Positions 1 to 5,370 are shown, counted from the first letter of the stretch. The stretch is 22,781 nucleotides of DNA from a virus (IMGVR_UViG_3300036770_006261:1-22781); one strand, 5' to 3'. The notes: generated by a model from the letters alone, not told the origin. Program-made: numbers and translations.

Positions 1-154
1 CAGGGTCGTTCCATCTCTTCAAGTCACGCGCCCCGCAATCACAAATGTATTCGGGTTCGTACTTAGGTTGTTCTTTCTTAGGTTCTTGCCATGTTGCAAT
101 TATCCAAAGCGGATAAACGACACAGGTCAGAACGTAGGCGTAGGCGTATCTCAT
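1..154 (-). CDS. Small membrane protein, 3' end outside the window
   Basis: Reading leftward from the ATG at 154-152, the frame stays open to the window edge (51 codons visible). The start shares one base with the stop of the gene at 154-378 (TGATG), a usual sign of translational coupling. The N-terminus is a hydrophobic stretch, MRYAYAYVLTCVVYPLWIIA, which reads as a single membrane-spanning segment or uncleaved signal anchor. It is followed by a charged Pro/Lys/Glu stretch and then CDCGARD, a possible metal-binding start. The function is not recognised. The C-terminus is missing, so length and domain content cannot be judged. Confidence 0.6.
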   Translation of the reverse strand, partial: MRYAYAYVLTCVVYPLWIIATWQEPKKEQPKYEPEYICDCGARDLKRWNDP

Positions 155-378
155 CAGAAGGGACATTCAATGTTGGGTATCTTCTCCAGTTTCGGTCTTA
201 GCGAAGTCAATGACACGAACTTTCCGCGTATGCAGAATCCTTTGGAACGTCCGTTCAATACCTGTCTGACTATTCTGCCTCTCTTGGTGTTTATGCAGAT
301 GCCATCAGAATCAAACTGGTATTCGTTAGCTTCTTTATGTCGCCACTTTAAATCGTAAGTAGTTGATATTGAATGCAT
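154..378 (-). CDS. Conserved-looking small phage protein, unknown function
   Basis: This is a 74-residue protein starting with ATG in an A-rich context (AAGCAAAATG), typical of Bacteroidota start sites. It resembles, from memory, small phage proteins that carry a pattern of the kind 'cINxKxGxxxxxxLNGxSxGfCIxGKFxSLxxLRxxLxKI' and end in CPF. Here the pattern is visible from CINTKRGR to KIPNIECPF. The three cysteines could be structural. There are no membrane segments. It lies 31 bases downstream of the 410-724 gene and is coupled to the next gene on its left, so these genes probably form one leftward operon. No function is assigned. Confidence 0.7.
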   Translation of the reverse strand: MHSISTTYDLKWRHKEANEYQFDSDGICINTKRGRIVRQVLNGRSKGFCIRGKFVSLTSLRPKLEKIPNIECPF

Positions 379-409
379 TTTGCTTTAGTCTTTATGTACA
401 TATCAGATG

Positions 410-724
410 TTATAAGCCATTTTGAAAGACAGCCACTCGCTTCAATCCATTTGGATCAACTGAAATTAATTTGTATTTATCAGCAAACCTTTTTAAGATG
501 CCATACTCTTTTGATTCGCTCGTTCTTTGTGGCAAAATCACATTGAAATACTTTCTTTCGTTATGTTCTTTTATGCCTGTGAAATAGTCGCATAATTCCA
601 ACTTTAAACCTGTTTGCTCCTTAATCAATTCCAATGTTTCAGGAATAGAAAAACGGCTTATAACAGGTGTTTGGCAAAAGCTGGGCTTCTGTGCTAAATC
701 AACGTTTGTGCTATCTACAATCAT
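410..724 (-). CDS. Hypothetical protein, 104 aa
   Basis: The ATG start follows an A/T-rich leader (TTTAAAACAAATG). The protein is soluble and mixed alpha/beta. The middle (SIPETLELIKEQTGLKLELC) reads as an amphipathic helix followed by a strand, and the C-terminus as strand-rich. The family is not recognised. It is preceded by palindrome E7 at 752-790, and its own stop is followed by a short AT-rich gap with only the remnant TTATAAC. Clean start context and placement in a run of same-strand genes support it as a real gene, but nothing points to a role. Confidence 0.6.
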   Translation of the reverse strand: MIVDSTNVDLAQKPSFCQTPVISRFSIPETLELIKEQTGLKLELCDYFTGIKEHNERKYFNVILPQRTSESKEYGILKRFADKYKLISVDPNGLKRVAVFQNGL

Positions 725-751
725 TTGTTTTAAATTTAAAGTTTTGTACTA

Positions 752-790
752 TTAATGCCCAGCCTTCGCCAAGCACCGATACGTTAGGCG
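752..790 (-). repeat. attC-like element E7
   Basis: Read leftward, GCCTAACGTATCGGTGCTTGG starts at the end of the 784-1020 gene, whose stop TAA lies inside the GCCTAAC box. The first 16 bases from CTAACG match element E3 at all but one position. The right half is short and lacks a clear GTTRGCG box, so the copy may be degenerate. Confidence 0.5.
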
Positions 791-1020
791 TTATTGCTAC
801 ATTTCGCCTCAACATTATTCTGTTCATTTATCCATTCAAGTTTTTCAGTAGCACAACAAGCACATACTTTCCTTCTTGGTTCTTTAGGGTATCGACCTCT
901 AATTTCAGTCAGTTCTTGTCCACAAACCTTGCAGTATTCTTTCCGCAACAAACGCCTAACAATGTGTATAAACCATTGCTTTATAGTGCGTCTGCCAAGT
1001 TTCTTTTTTCTATTAAACAT
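784..1020 (-). CDS. Small zinc-finger-like basic protein
   Basis: This 78-residue protein has a strongly basic N-terminal 28 residues (RKKK, RR, RRLLRK). Two cysteine groups follow: C30-x2-C33 in EYCKVCGQ and C53-x-C55-C56 in KVCACCATE. The 19-residue spacing fits a small zinc ribbon or treble-clef fold that could bind nucleic acid. That is an inference from cysteine spacing only. The stop codon is embedded in the attC-like box of E7. The start lies 30 bases left of element E6. No enzyme motif is visible. Confidence 0.65.
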   Translation of the reverse strand: MFNRKKKLGRRTIKQWFIHIVRRLLRKEYCKVCGQELTEIRGRYPKEPRRKVCACCATEKLEWINEQNNVEAKCSNNA

Positions 1021-1051
1021 ATCTGTATTTTTAAGTTTATTGTTTCAATCA

Positions 1052-1082
1052 CGCAACGGTTCATACACTCGACCGTTAGCAG
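1052..1082 (-). repeat. attC-like element E6
   Basis: A perfect 6-bp inverted repeat, AACGGT at 1055-1060 and ACCGTT at 1072-1077, is enclosed by boxes reading leftward GCTAACGG and CCGTTGCG. It begins a few bases after the TAG stop of the dATP/dGTP diphosphohydrolase-type gene. Confidence 0.5.
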
Positions 1083-1087
1083 CAATG

Positions 1088-1507
1088 CTACGGACACGTA
1101 CACACACCATTTTCATCCCAATTACCACAGCATCGCTTGTTTTTGTCTTTGTGCCTTGTATCAAAATCGGGCTTAAAACGCTGCATATATGATAAGAACA
1201 TTGCATTGCAAAGTATATGCCCTGTGTGTGGTAATCCACTTTCAGGGTCTATATCTTCACCCCTTATGTATGCTGTCATGTGACGCATCATACTTTCAAA
1301 TATTTCGGGTGTTTTAAGCCCTTTCTTCCAGTTATTGTCTGCATACTTTTTAGCCCCAAATTCAAGCACTTTAACCATATCTTCTAAGGCATCAAAGTCA
1401 ACAAGCGACCAACGCAATTTACCTCCATTGTAACGCAAAGCACTGCTGCTAACAGCACCTTGAACGCTATTGGCGGCTTCGTTTTTCAATTTATCTTTTG
1501 TACTCAT
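1088..1507 (-). CDS. dATP/dGTP diphosphohydrolase-type protein (DUF5664-like)
   Basis: This 139-residue protein carries the N-terminal signature of the phage dATP/dGTP diphosphohydrolase family: RYNGGKLRWSLVDF at about 25-38, then LEFGAKKYADNNW at about 49-61. A helical segment with RHMTAYIRGED and SGLPHTGHILCNAMFL follows at about 74-106. Family members hydrolyse dNTPs to dNMP and pyrophosphate, in a fold related to MazG. The likely role is shaping the nucleotide pool during infection. The C-terminus has an unusual cysteine cluster (CCGNWDENGVCTCP) that could bind a metal and is not obviously part of the catalytic domain. The ATG sits after a long AT-rich leader. Elements E5 and E6 flank the gene, as in a cassette. 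Confidence 0.8.
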   Translation of the reverse strand: MSTKDKLKNEAANSVQGAVSSSALRYNGGKLRWSLVDFDALEDMVKVLEFGAKKYADNNWKKGLKTPEIFESMMRHMTAYIRGEDIDPESGLPHTGHILCNAMFLSYMQRFKPDFDTRHKDKNKRCCGNWDENGVCTCP

Positions 1508-1548
1508 ATTAAGTATTTGTTTTTTAATTAAAGTTTAGTAGTTTAAAT

Positions 1549-1582
1549 CGCCAACAGCGTCAAGCTGCGGCACGTTATGTGG
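1549..1582 (-). repeat. attC-like element E5
   Basis: Read leftward this is CATAACGTGCCGCAGC, then a short loop, then GCTGTTGGCG. CAGC at 1555-1558 pairs with GCTG at 1564-1567, and the outer GCC pairs with GGC. It is a short, nearly minimal attC-like hairpin just after the stop of the 1585-1806 gene. Confidence 0.55.
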
Positions 1583-1584
1583 CA

Positions 1585-1806
1585 TTAGCCAATCACTAAC
1601 AATATTCTTCTACTACAACTTACGGGGCTTGTTGTTCCACTATGGCTTTGTATTACCTTTCGTTTATCTCCATCCGCAAAACCCCACATTACTAATGGAT
1701 ACTGTATTAAACTTGGGTGTACCAAATCGTCTAAATACAAGTCATTTTCTTTAATGGGTTTTGCTGTTGTTATATACAACTTTTTATTCATCCAATGTAT
1801 TTTCAT
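1585..1806 (-). CDS. Hypothetical protein, 73 aa
   Basis: A longer reading with an upstream ATG at 1827 exists, but its first seven codons overlap the right-hand box of element E4. The ATG at 1806 (AATTATTATG-like context before MKIHWMNKK) is therefore preferred. The segment KKLYITTAKPIKENDLYLDD resembles, from memory, phage proteins that begin 'KLYIISDxEIKEGDWF'; the function of those is unknown. The rest contains a short basic and serine-rich stretch (QSHSGTTSPVSCSRR). There is no signal peptide and no recognised motif. Confidence 0.6.
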   Translation of the reverse strand: MKIHWMNKKLYITTAKPIKENDLYLDDLVHPSLIQYPLVMWGFADGDKRKVIQSHSGTTSPVSCSRRILLVIG

Positions 1807-1817
1807 AATAATAACGC

Positions 1818-1950
1818 CACATAACACTATTTATAAGCAATAGCCGTGTCAGTGGGCTTATTTAAGCTATTGCTTCTAATTAATATTTTAGCGTAAAGAT
1901 AAGTCAGTGCTTTGAAATCGGCTACTGCTCATACATTTTACGTTACCGGT
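1818..1950 (-). repeat. attC-like element E4
   Basis: A long imperfect palindrome of about 130 bases. GCAATAGCCG at 1837-1846 faces CGGCTACTGC at 1919-1928, pairing 9 of 10; the odd pair is a G-T wobble on the leftward strand. The outer boxes, read leftward, are GGTAACG and GTTATGTGGCG. The size and symmetry match Vibrio-type attC sites better than a terminator. Confidence 0.55.
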
Positions 1951-1954
1951 CAGG

Positions 1955-2185
1955 CTATGACACCATATATCGTTTGACATGCTTCTCATGAGAAACGCTT
2001 CTATCTTCGTTCAAATCGCTTCTTTTTATTAGGCGAAACGAAACTGCACAAGTAAACCAATTCAATGACCATACACGAGTGTATGACCAGCCCTGAACAT
2101 TTTTGGTGAAGCTGAATATTGGCAACAAATCTTTGAAGCGAAATCCTGCATACCAGCTTTTGTAAAAGTTAAATTCTATTGTCAT
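1955..2185 (-). CDS. Aromatic-rich hypothetical protein, 76 aa
   Basis: The ATG at 2185 follows AAATAAAATG, a usual Bacteroidota start context. The first 55 residues are very rich in Phe, Trp and Tyr: FNFYKSWYAGFRFKD, then GWSYTRVWSLNWFTCAVSF. This gives an alternating strand-like pattern, and the family resembles, from memory, small phage proteins with 'GWSYTRV' motifs of unknown function. The C-terminal 20 residues are basic and polar. A membrane or beta-sheet role is possible but unproven. Elements E3 and E4 flank the gene. Confidence 0.6.
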   Translation of the reverse strand: MTIEFNFYKSWYAGFRFKDLLPIFSFTKNVQGWSYTRVWSLNWFTCAVSFRLIKRSDLNEDRSVSHEKHVKRYMVS

Positions 2186-2208
2186 TTTATTTTGATTTGT
2201 GAAGCCCG

Positions 2209-2347
2209 AACCGCTAACATGTGCTATACAATATGGCGGCTGACGTGCTTCGGTTAAACATTTTTACTTAATTCAACTGTGGTGCTTCGTATTGGACTTT
2301 CGTGCTGAAAATCCGCCACATCGTATAGCACCGACACGTTAGCGGTT
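2209..2347 (-). repeat. attC-like element E3, the clearest copy
   Basis: A 139-base imperfect palindrome with two separated arms on each side. AACCGCTAAC at 2209-2218 faces GTTAGCGGTT at 2338-2347. GTGCTATAC at 2221-2229 faces GTATAGCAC at 2323-2331, and GGCGG at 2235-2239 faces CCGCC at 2313-2317. The spacers between arms differ in length (2 versus 6 bases), as in the R/L boxes of integron attC sites. The TAA stop of the lipoprotein gene lies inside the R-type box. The centre contains the direct repeat GTGCTTCG at 2245 and 2282. Confidence 0.65.
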
Positions 2348-2647
2348 ATTAATCCGATAATCAATAATTCCGTTTCTAACAGTAATTCCACTTCTTGATT
2401 TTGTGAACCAATTAGCACCACTTCTATCGTATCGTAATGAATAACTACCTCTGTGAGTGTCAATGAAAAAATATGCGTCTTCTGGTAGCGAATATGTTGC
2501 ACGTATCCATTCGCCATTTATTTTTTGCATACTTATATCAAAGTTTTTTTCATTGACCGATTTTCCGCAACCTGATAAAATAACAACCGCTAACAAGGCA
2601 TAAAAGAAATGCCGAGTTCCTACTAAAATTGATGTTCTGTGTTTCAT
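2339..2647 (-). CDS. Predicted lipoprotein, 102 aa
   Basis: The start at 2647 (AAATATGAAACAC) is chosen because it places a classic lipoprotein signal at the N-terminus: basic MKHRTS, a hydrophobic core around FFYALLAVVI, then the lipobox LSGC with C27 as the predicted lipidated residue. The upstream extension to 2764 would bury this signal and runs through palindrome E2. The mature part of about 75 residues has no recognised domain. Phage-encoded lipoproteins are known to act in superinfection exclusion or lysogenic conversion. That role is only a possibility here. The stop is embedded in attC-like element E3. Confidence 0.7.
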   Translation of the reverse strand: MKHRTSILVGTRHFFYALLAVVILSGCGKSVNEKNFDISMQKINGEWIRATYSLPEDAYFFIDTHRGSYSLRYDRSGANWFTKSRSGITVRNGIIDYRINNR

Positions 2648-2687
2648 ATTTACTTTCGTTTTAAATTCATAATTTGTACTTCTAATT

Positions 2688-2724
2688 TCGGCACTTCTCT
2701 TATGCCCGACCGTTGTGCGCAATG
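2688..2724 (-). repeat. attC-like element E2
   Basis: Read leftward, CACAACGGTCGGGCATAAG is followed after a short loop by GTGCCG; CGGGCA pairs with TGCCG with one bulged base. It starts right after the TAG of the 2725-2922 gene. It shares AACGGTCGG with E6-type boxes and lacks a clear right-hand GTT box. Confidence 0.4.
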
Positions 2725-2922
2725 CTACTTTTCTGCATCTAATTGAGATTTCACAGCCATCCACTTGGCTTTTTCACTTGCCATTATTTCTTCTTTGGTC
2801 ATTTCTGTTTTTAGTCTTGGTTTGTCATTTACATAATCCCAAAGCCAAGTTACTTTTTTACCATTTGCATCACTCACTTCCATTGAGCCATACATTTTAC
2901 AAATTCTTGCTAACCCTCCCAT
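2725..2922 (-). CDS. Conserved-looking small phage protein, 65 aa
   Basis: The ATG follows AATTAAAATG. The N-terminal MGGLARICKMYGSMEV, the central WLWDYVNDKPRLKTEMTKEE and the Lys/Glu-rich helical C-terminus resemble a small protein remembered from Bacteroidota phages, usually annotated as hypothetical. The single Cys and high aromatic content in the middle suggest a compact beta-hairpin followed by a helix. No catalytic motif is seen. It sits between elements E1 and E2 in the leftward cassette-like run. Confidence 0.7.
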   Translation of the reverse strand: MGGLARICKMYGSMEVSDANGKKVTWLWDYVNDKPRLKTEMTKEEIMASEKAKWMAVKSQLDAEK

Positions 2923-2946
2923 TTTAATTAGTTTTTATCGTTAATA

Positions 2947-3040
2947 AACCGCTACTGGCTATAACAGCGGTTTTGTGCAAGCTGCCCGACCGCTCAATGC
3001 CAACGCTTCGCAGCCTGACACAAAGCCGCCAACCGTTGGG
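2947..3040 (-). repeat. attC-like element E1
   Basis: Nested imperfect palindromes. GGTTTTGTG at 2969-2977 pairs with CACAAAGCC at 3019-3027 (9 bp, one wobble). GCTGC at 2981-2985 pairs with GCAGC at 3010-3014. AACCGCT at 2947 pairs with AGCGGTT at 2966. Read leftward it opens with CCCAACGG two bases after the stop of the 3042-3248 gene. Confidence 0.55.
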
Positions 3041-3041
3041 A

Positions 3042-3248
3042 TCAATTGCCTTCGGGCGCAGAATCGTTTAAAACCCATTTAAGTAGGTCAATTTGACCGC
3101 TATAAACACCAACGCCAGTTTGTTTGGCCAACCATAACATCTTTTTGTTAGGGCATCCATTATCTGCTTCCGTAGTTAAGCGTTCAAATTTTTCACGGGC
3201 TAAAAACAGCTCAAGTAATCGAGCCTTAATTTCTTCTTCTGATCTCAT
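3042..3248 (-). CDS. Hypothetical protein, 68 aa
   Basis: An overlapping GTG one codon upstream (3251) is possible, but the ATG at 3248 is preferred. The N-terminal 35 residues (RSEEEIKARLLELFLAREKF) form a charged amphipathic helix. A cysteine-containing turn (GCPNKKMLWLAK) and a second helix (SGQIDLLKWVLN) follow. This helix-turn-helix-like outline is common in small phage proteins; no specific family is recognised. It is the most upstream gene of the leftward run. No TAnnTTTG promoter was found before it. Confidence 0.65.
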   Translation of the reverse strand: MRSEEEIKARLLELFLAREKFERLTTEADNGCPNKKMLWLAKQTGVGVYSGQIDLLKWVLNDSAPEGN

Positions 3249-3297
3249 CACAAATGGGTTTTAAACTTTACTTCTGCTCAATTGATCCATAACGATC

Positions 3298-3316
3298 CGT
3301 GGCCGAATGTGCCACG
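3298..3316. other. Perfect inverted repeat between gene and tRNA
   Basis: CGTGGC at 3298-3303 and GCCACG at 3311-3316 form a 6-bp hairpin with a 7-base loop, downstream of the leftward tRNA-like gene. No T-run follows on either strand, so a processing or weak termination role is a guess. Confidence 0.35.
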
Positions 3317-3340
3317 TCTTACCTTTCTGCAACCTCACTG

Positions 3341-3483
3341 TAATCAGGACAGGATTCGAACCTGTATAACCTATAATAGTTGGTGTAAGTTATTTAATCC
3401 ATTAGATAAGGTAATCAATCCACTAACCAACATTGATAATCTCTCTCTTCTAACTTCTGCGTCTGCCATTCCGCCACCTGACT
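3341..3483 (-). tRNA. tRNA-Leu-like gene (inferred UAA) with about 53 extra bases in the anticodon loop
   Basis: Leftward strand. The 7-bp acceptor AGTCAGG/CCTGATT (one G-T pair) has discriminator A at 3341. TGGCGGAATGGCAGACGC is a textbook Leu/Ser-type D arm. ACAGG-TTCGAAT-CCTGT is a perfect T arm. A long variable region with an ACC/GGT stem marks a type II tRNA. The only anticodon stem that forms is AAGTT/AACTT, and it encloses 60 bases instead of 7. Removing 53 bases leaves loop ATTAAAT, with anticodon UAA and a 90-base body, a normal Leu size. A32 and two bases between D and anticodon stems are atypical. CCA is not encoded. It could be a spliced tRNA, a decaying tRNA or a tRNA-like RNA domain. 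Confidence 0.55.
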
Positions 3484-3539
3484 GTAAAAAAGAAACCATT
3501 CTGTCCACTCCAATGTCTGTAATGAATCAGAACGGTTTC
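3484..3539 (-). terminator. 12-bp hairpin followed by T6 on the leftward strand
   Basis: GAAACCATTCTG at 3492-3503 faces CAGAACGGTTTC at 3528-3539. The one mismatch on the plus strand (A-C) becomes a G-U pair in a leftward transcript, giving 12 continuous pairs. The leftward strand then reads six T. The 24-base loop is long for a terminator. If real, it ends a leftward transcript just before the tRNA-like gene. It may instead be the first helix of the adjacent structured region. Confidence 0.45.
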
Positions 3540-3553
3540 AATAAGATGAGAGA
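3539..3553. repeat. 15-base direct repeat, copy 1
   Basis: CAATAAGATGAGAGA, identical to the copy at 3736-3750. It joins the end of one helix to the 5' strand of the next (TGAGAGAG from 3547). Confidence 0.85.
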
Positions 3554-3623
3554 GCTTCGTGTCTTCCACCCACATTCTCTTAATGTGGTCATTATGGTCA
3601 TTAGCTGATACACGTGTGTGTCC

Positions 3624-3635
3624 ACTCTCTCAATA
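3624..3635. repeat. 12-base direct repeat, copy 1
   Basis: ACTCTCTCAATA, identical to 3867-3878. It supplies the 3' strand that pairs with the TGAGAGA part of the 15-base repeat and ends in the A/T linker. Confidence 0.8.
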
Positions 3636-3641
3636 GAATAT

Positions 3642-3736
3642 GTTCCCGCAAGGTTGCACCTTGAATGCTGTGTCCTGCAACTATTAAGCATTGACAGTCT
3701 CTTGGGAACTAACCAAGCCTGCAATTGGACGGGAAC
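3642..3736. ncRNA. 95-base cloverleaf-like domain
   Basis: GTTCCCG/CGGGAAC (7 bp) closes three arms: CAAGG-loop-CCTTG at 3649-3663, AATGC/GCATT at 3664-3668 and 3688-3692, and CTTGG-7-base loop-CCAAG at 3701-3717. All pairs are Watson-Crick. The first loop TTGCA (3654-3658) can pair with TGCAA at 3720-3724 or 3676-3680, a possible pseudoknot. It lacks tRNA consensus bases in D and T loops on either strand. Confidence 0.5.
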
Positions 3737-3750
3737 AATAAGATGAGAGA
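3736..3750. repeat. 15-base direct repeat, copy 2
   Basis: CAATAAGATGAGAGA, exact copy of 3539-3553, again placed between the end of a closed domain and the start of the next helix. Confidence 0.85.
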
Positions 3751-3866
3751 TCAGAGCAGCATGTCAACTATTCAACTCCTTCATTACAAAGGCATTTATT
3801 GCTGATAGCATCCTAAGCATCGCTGTCAGGACTCTTACTCTGTAAATACAACCTTCACCTGTTGTA

Positions 3867-3878
3867 ACTCTCTCAATA
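3867..3878. repeat. 12-base direct repeat, copy 2
   Basis: ACTCTCTCAATA, exact copy of 3624-3635, closing the fourth helical domain with TGAGAGA at 3744-3750. Confidence 0.8.
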
Positions 3879-4240
3879 AATTATCACCTGCCAGATTGCC
3901 ATCTCTGGATGCTTCATCACAACAACCGAATCGAACGGTACATTCTTGACCTAACTACCCGTTAGTGCCACAGTTGCTCCACACAGAACAACAGACAACG
4001 CTCTTTGGCTAGAACTATCATCAGGGGTTTGAAGAAGATCGTCAACTTCAGGGACACACCTTTAGTGGATGACCGTCTATTGTTCTCAGGTGAATTTCAA
4101 CAAATTGTCTTTCTTTCTTTGTACATATCATTATAGTTTACACTCTCCTGTGTGGTTGGATGCTGCAGCATCTGATTGTTACTATCTGTACAACTTGTTG
4201 CTTTACTCTTTCAACCAATGTGTTGCCACTTGATTGGAAA

Positions 4241-5308
4241 CATCCCAGGTCTTTTTAGGACCTGGGATGTGAAGAAGGGCATTATACCACATGCCAATAC
4301 AGCAACATCATGATATTGATGATGTGCTGTATGAGTGCGATGCTTACAAGAACCGATATTCCAATGCTCCGAAAATAGGAAAGAACACGATGATATAAGG
4401 TGTACTCTCCTCCACTACAATAGATATTGTAGGGATGATCTGGATCGTCTGATGAAATCTCCACATTACAAATGTATTAAAAGGTTAGTGATCACGTGAT
4501 TACTGGTAAAAAAAAATTCATCCATAGGGTACCACTCCCCTATGGATATAGCCCTGATGACCTCACTTATGATGTCATCGGGTTCATATGCAAGCCCGTT
4601 CCTCTTGCAGTATTGCTGAATGGTCTACTTCCGTCAGTGGTGACGGCACACATTGAAATATATGATGCATGGTGTGCACATGCAGCACTGCTCTCCAGAT
4701 GTGGTCAATAGGGAACGATCCTATTTATCGTGAAGAGCCCTGTAAATGATCGTATGTTCAGGGCAGGAAGCTGAGAACATTACGAAAGGTGCGAACAATG
4801 TGAAAAGTGCCTGTATCATGATGTACGGGGATGATGATGTCACCCACAGTATATCGAATTGGAACAGACAGAATGTCCATACCGATACAAGAAGCACAAG
4901 TGGCATTGAACAGATGAACAGAAAATCAAAGATGTAGTATCTCATTGTACTATTGATATTATGAATGATGCAATAAGTTCATAGGTCTATTGCTTAACCT
5001 TCAATCCGATAATCCCTCTGCACTCAGTTGTAATAGCTCTGTTTCTGATGCTATTTAAGTATTCCCTTCCAATTAATAGTTATTGTGCATGTTTCAGCGT
5101 CCTACTAATAAGCTGCATTTTGGCAATTAGACCAAGGCTGCATTAAACTCTGCTTACCACATAGAGTTCACTTTATTAATCAGGTGGTTTCACATCTGAG
5201 TTGAGTGCAGTCTCTCTTGAGCTGGTTGTCTCTCAGAAGTCTTCATATCCACGTGAGAATGGTGCATTAACATAGGGAAGAGAGTCTATCACTTACTCAT
5301 CTCTTCCC
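4241..5308. ncRNA. Hairpin-dense non-coding stretch
   Basis: No supported gene. Notable hairpins: 4241-4269 (11 bp), 4299-4330 (12 bp, one bulge), 4415-4432 (8 bp), 4434-4449 (6 bp), 4487-4504, 4521-4546 (9 bp), 4553-4582 (9 bp), 4589-4609, 4631-4646, 4646-4677, 4707-4725, 4737-4764, 4970-4993, 5032-5055, 5146-5168, 5195-5237 and 5275-5308 (9 bp). Six-bp stems are expected by chance at this length, but several stems of 8-12 bp within 1 kb are not. Wobbles at 4434-4449, 4487-4504 and 4553-4582 are G-U only in plus-strand RNA. It may continue the 3492-4269 RNA or be a separate element. Confidence 0.35.
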
Positions 5309-5370
5309 ATAAGATCTTGAAGACAATGTGAATGCCTTCACCTCTTCATTGGTTCAGAGGATTTAAAGAA

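Larger units (their letters stand above)
3492..4269. ncRNA. Candidate large structured RNA, modular helical domains
   Basis: No convincing gene lies here. Helices follow each other end to end, each closing its own domain: 3492-3503/3528-3539 (12), 3547-3554/3625-3632 (8, perfect), 3642-3648/3730-3736 (7, perfect), 3744-3750/3869-3875 (7, perfect), 3884-3890/4087-4093 (7, perfect), 4098-4108/4190-4200 (10 of 11) and 4241-4251/4259-4269 (11, perfect). Short A/T linkers join them. Internal hairpins include CCACATT/AATGTGG near 3570, CTGATAGC/GCTGTCAG near 3800-3828 and TACAAC/GTTGTA near 3850-3866. Wobble pairs favour the minus strand in two helices and the plus strand in others. The nearby tRNA recalls GOLLD and ROOL phage RNAs, but no homology is claimed. 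Confidence 0.4.

Noticed and set aside
945-965. GCCTAAC on the plus strand as another attC box
   Set aside because: It lies within the coding sequence of the zinc-finger-like gene, in the wrong orientation and without a partner box.
3282-3608. 108-residue plus-strand frame
   Set aside because: It runs through the tRNA-like gene on the opposite strand and the first RNA helices, and its composition is not protein-like.
3915-3980. Second tRNA on the minus strand (T-loop-like TTCGATT with ACCG/CGGT)
   Set aside because: The upstream hairpin has a 5-base loop, no acceptor partner is found, and no D arm is recognisable.
4496-4711. 71-residue open frame on the plus strand in the hairpin region
   Set aside because: It is laid over at least six hairpins, has no ribosome site, and its composition shows no domain or family likeness.
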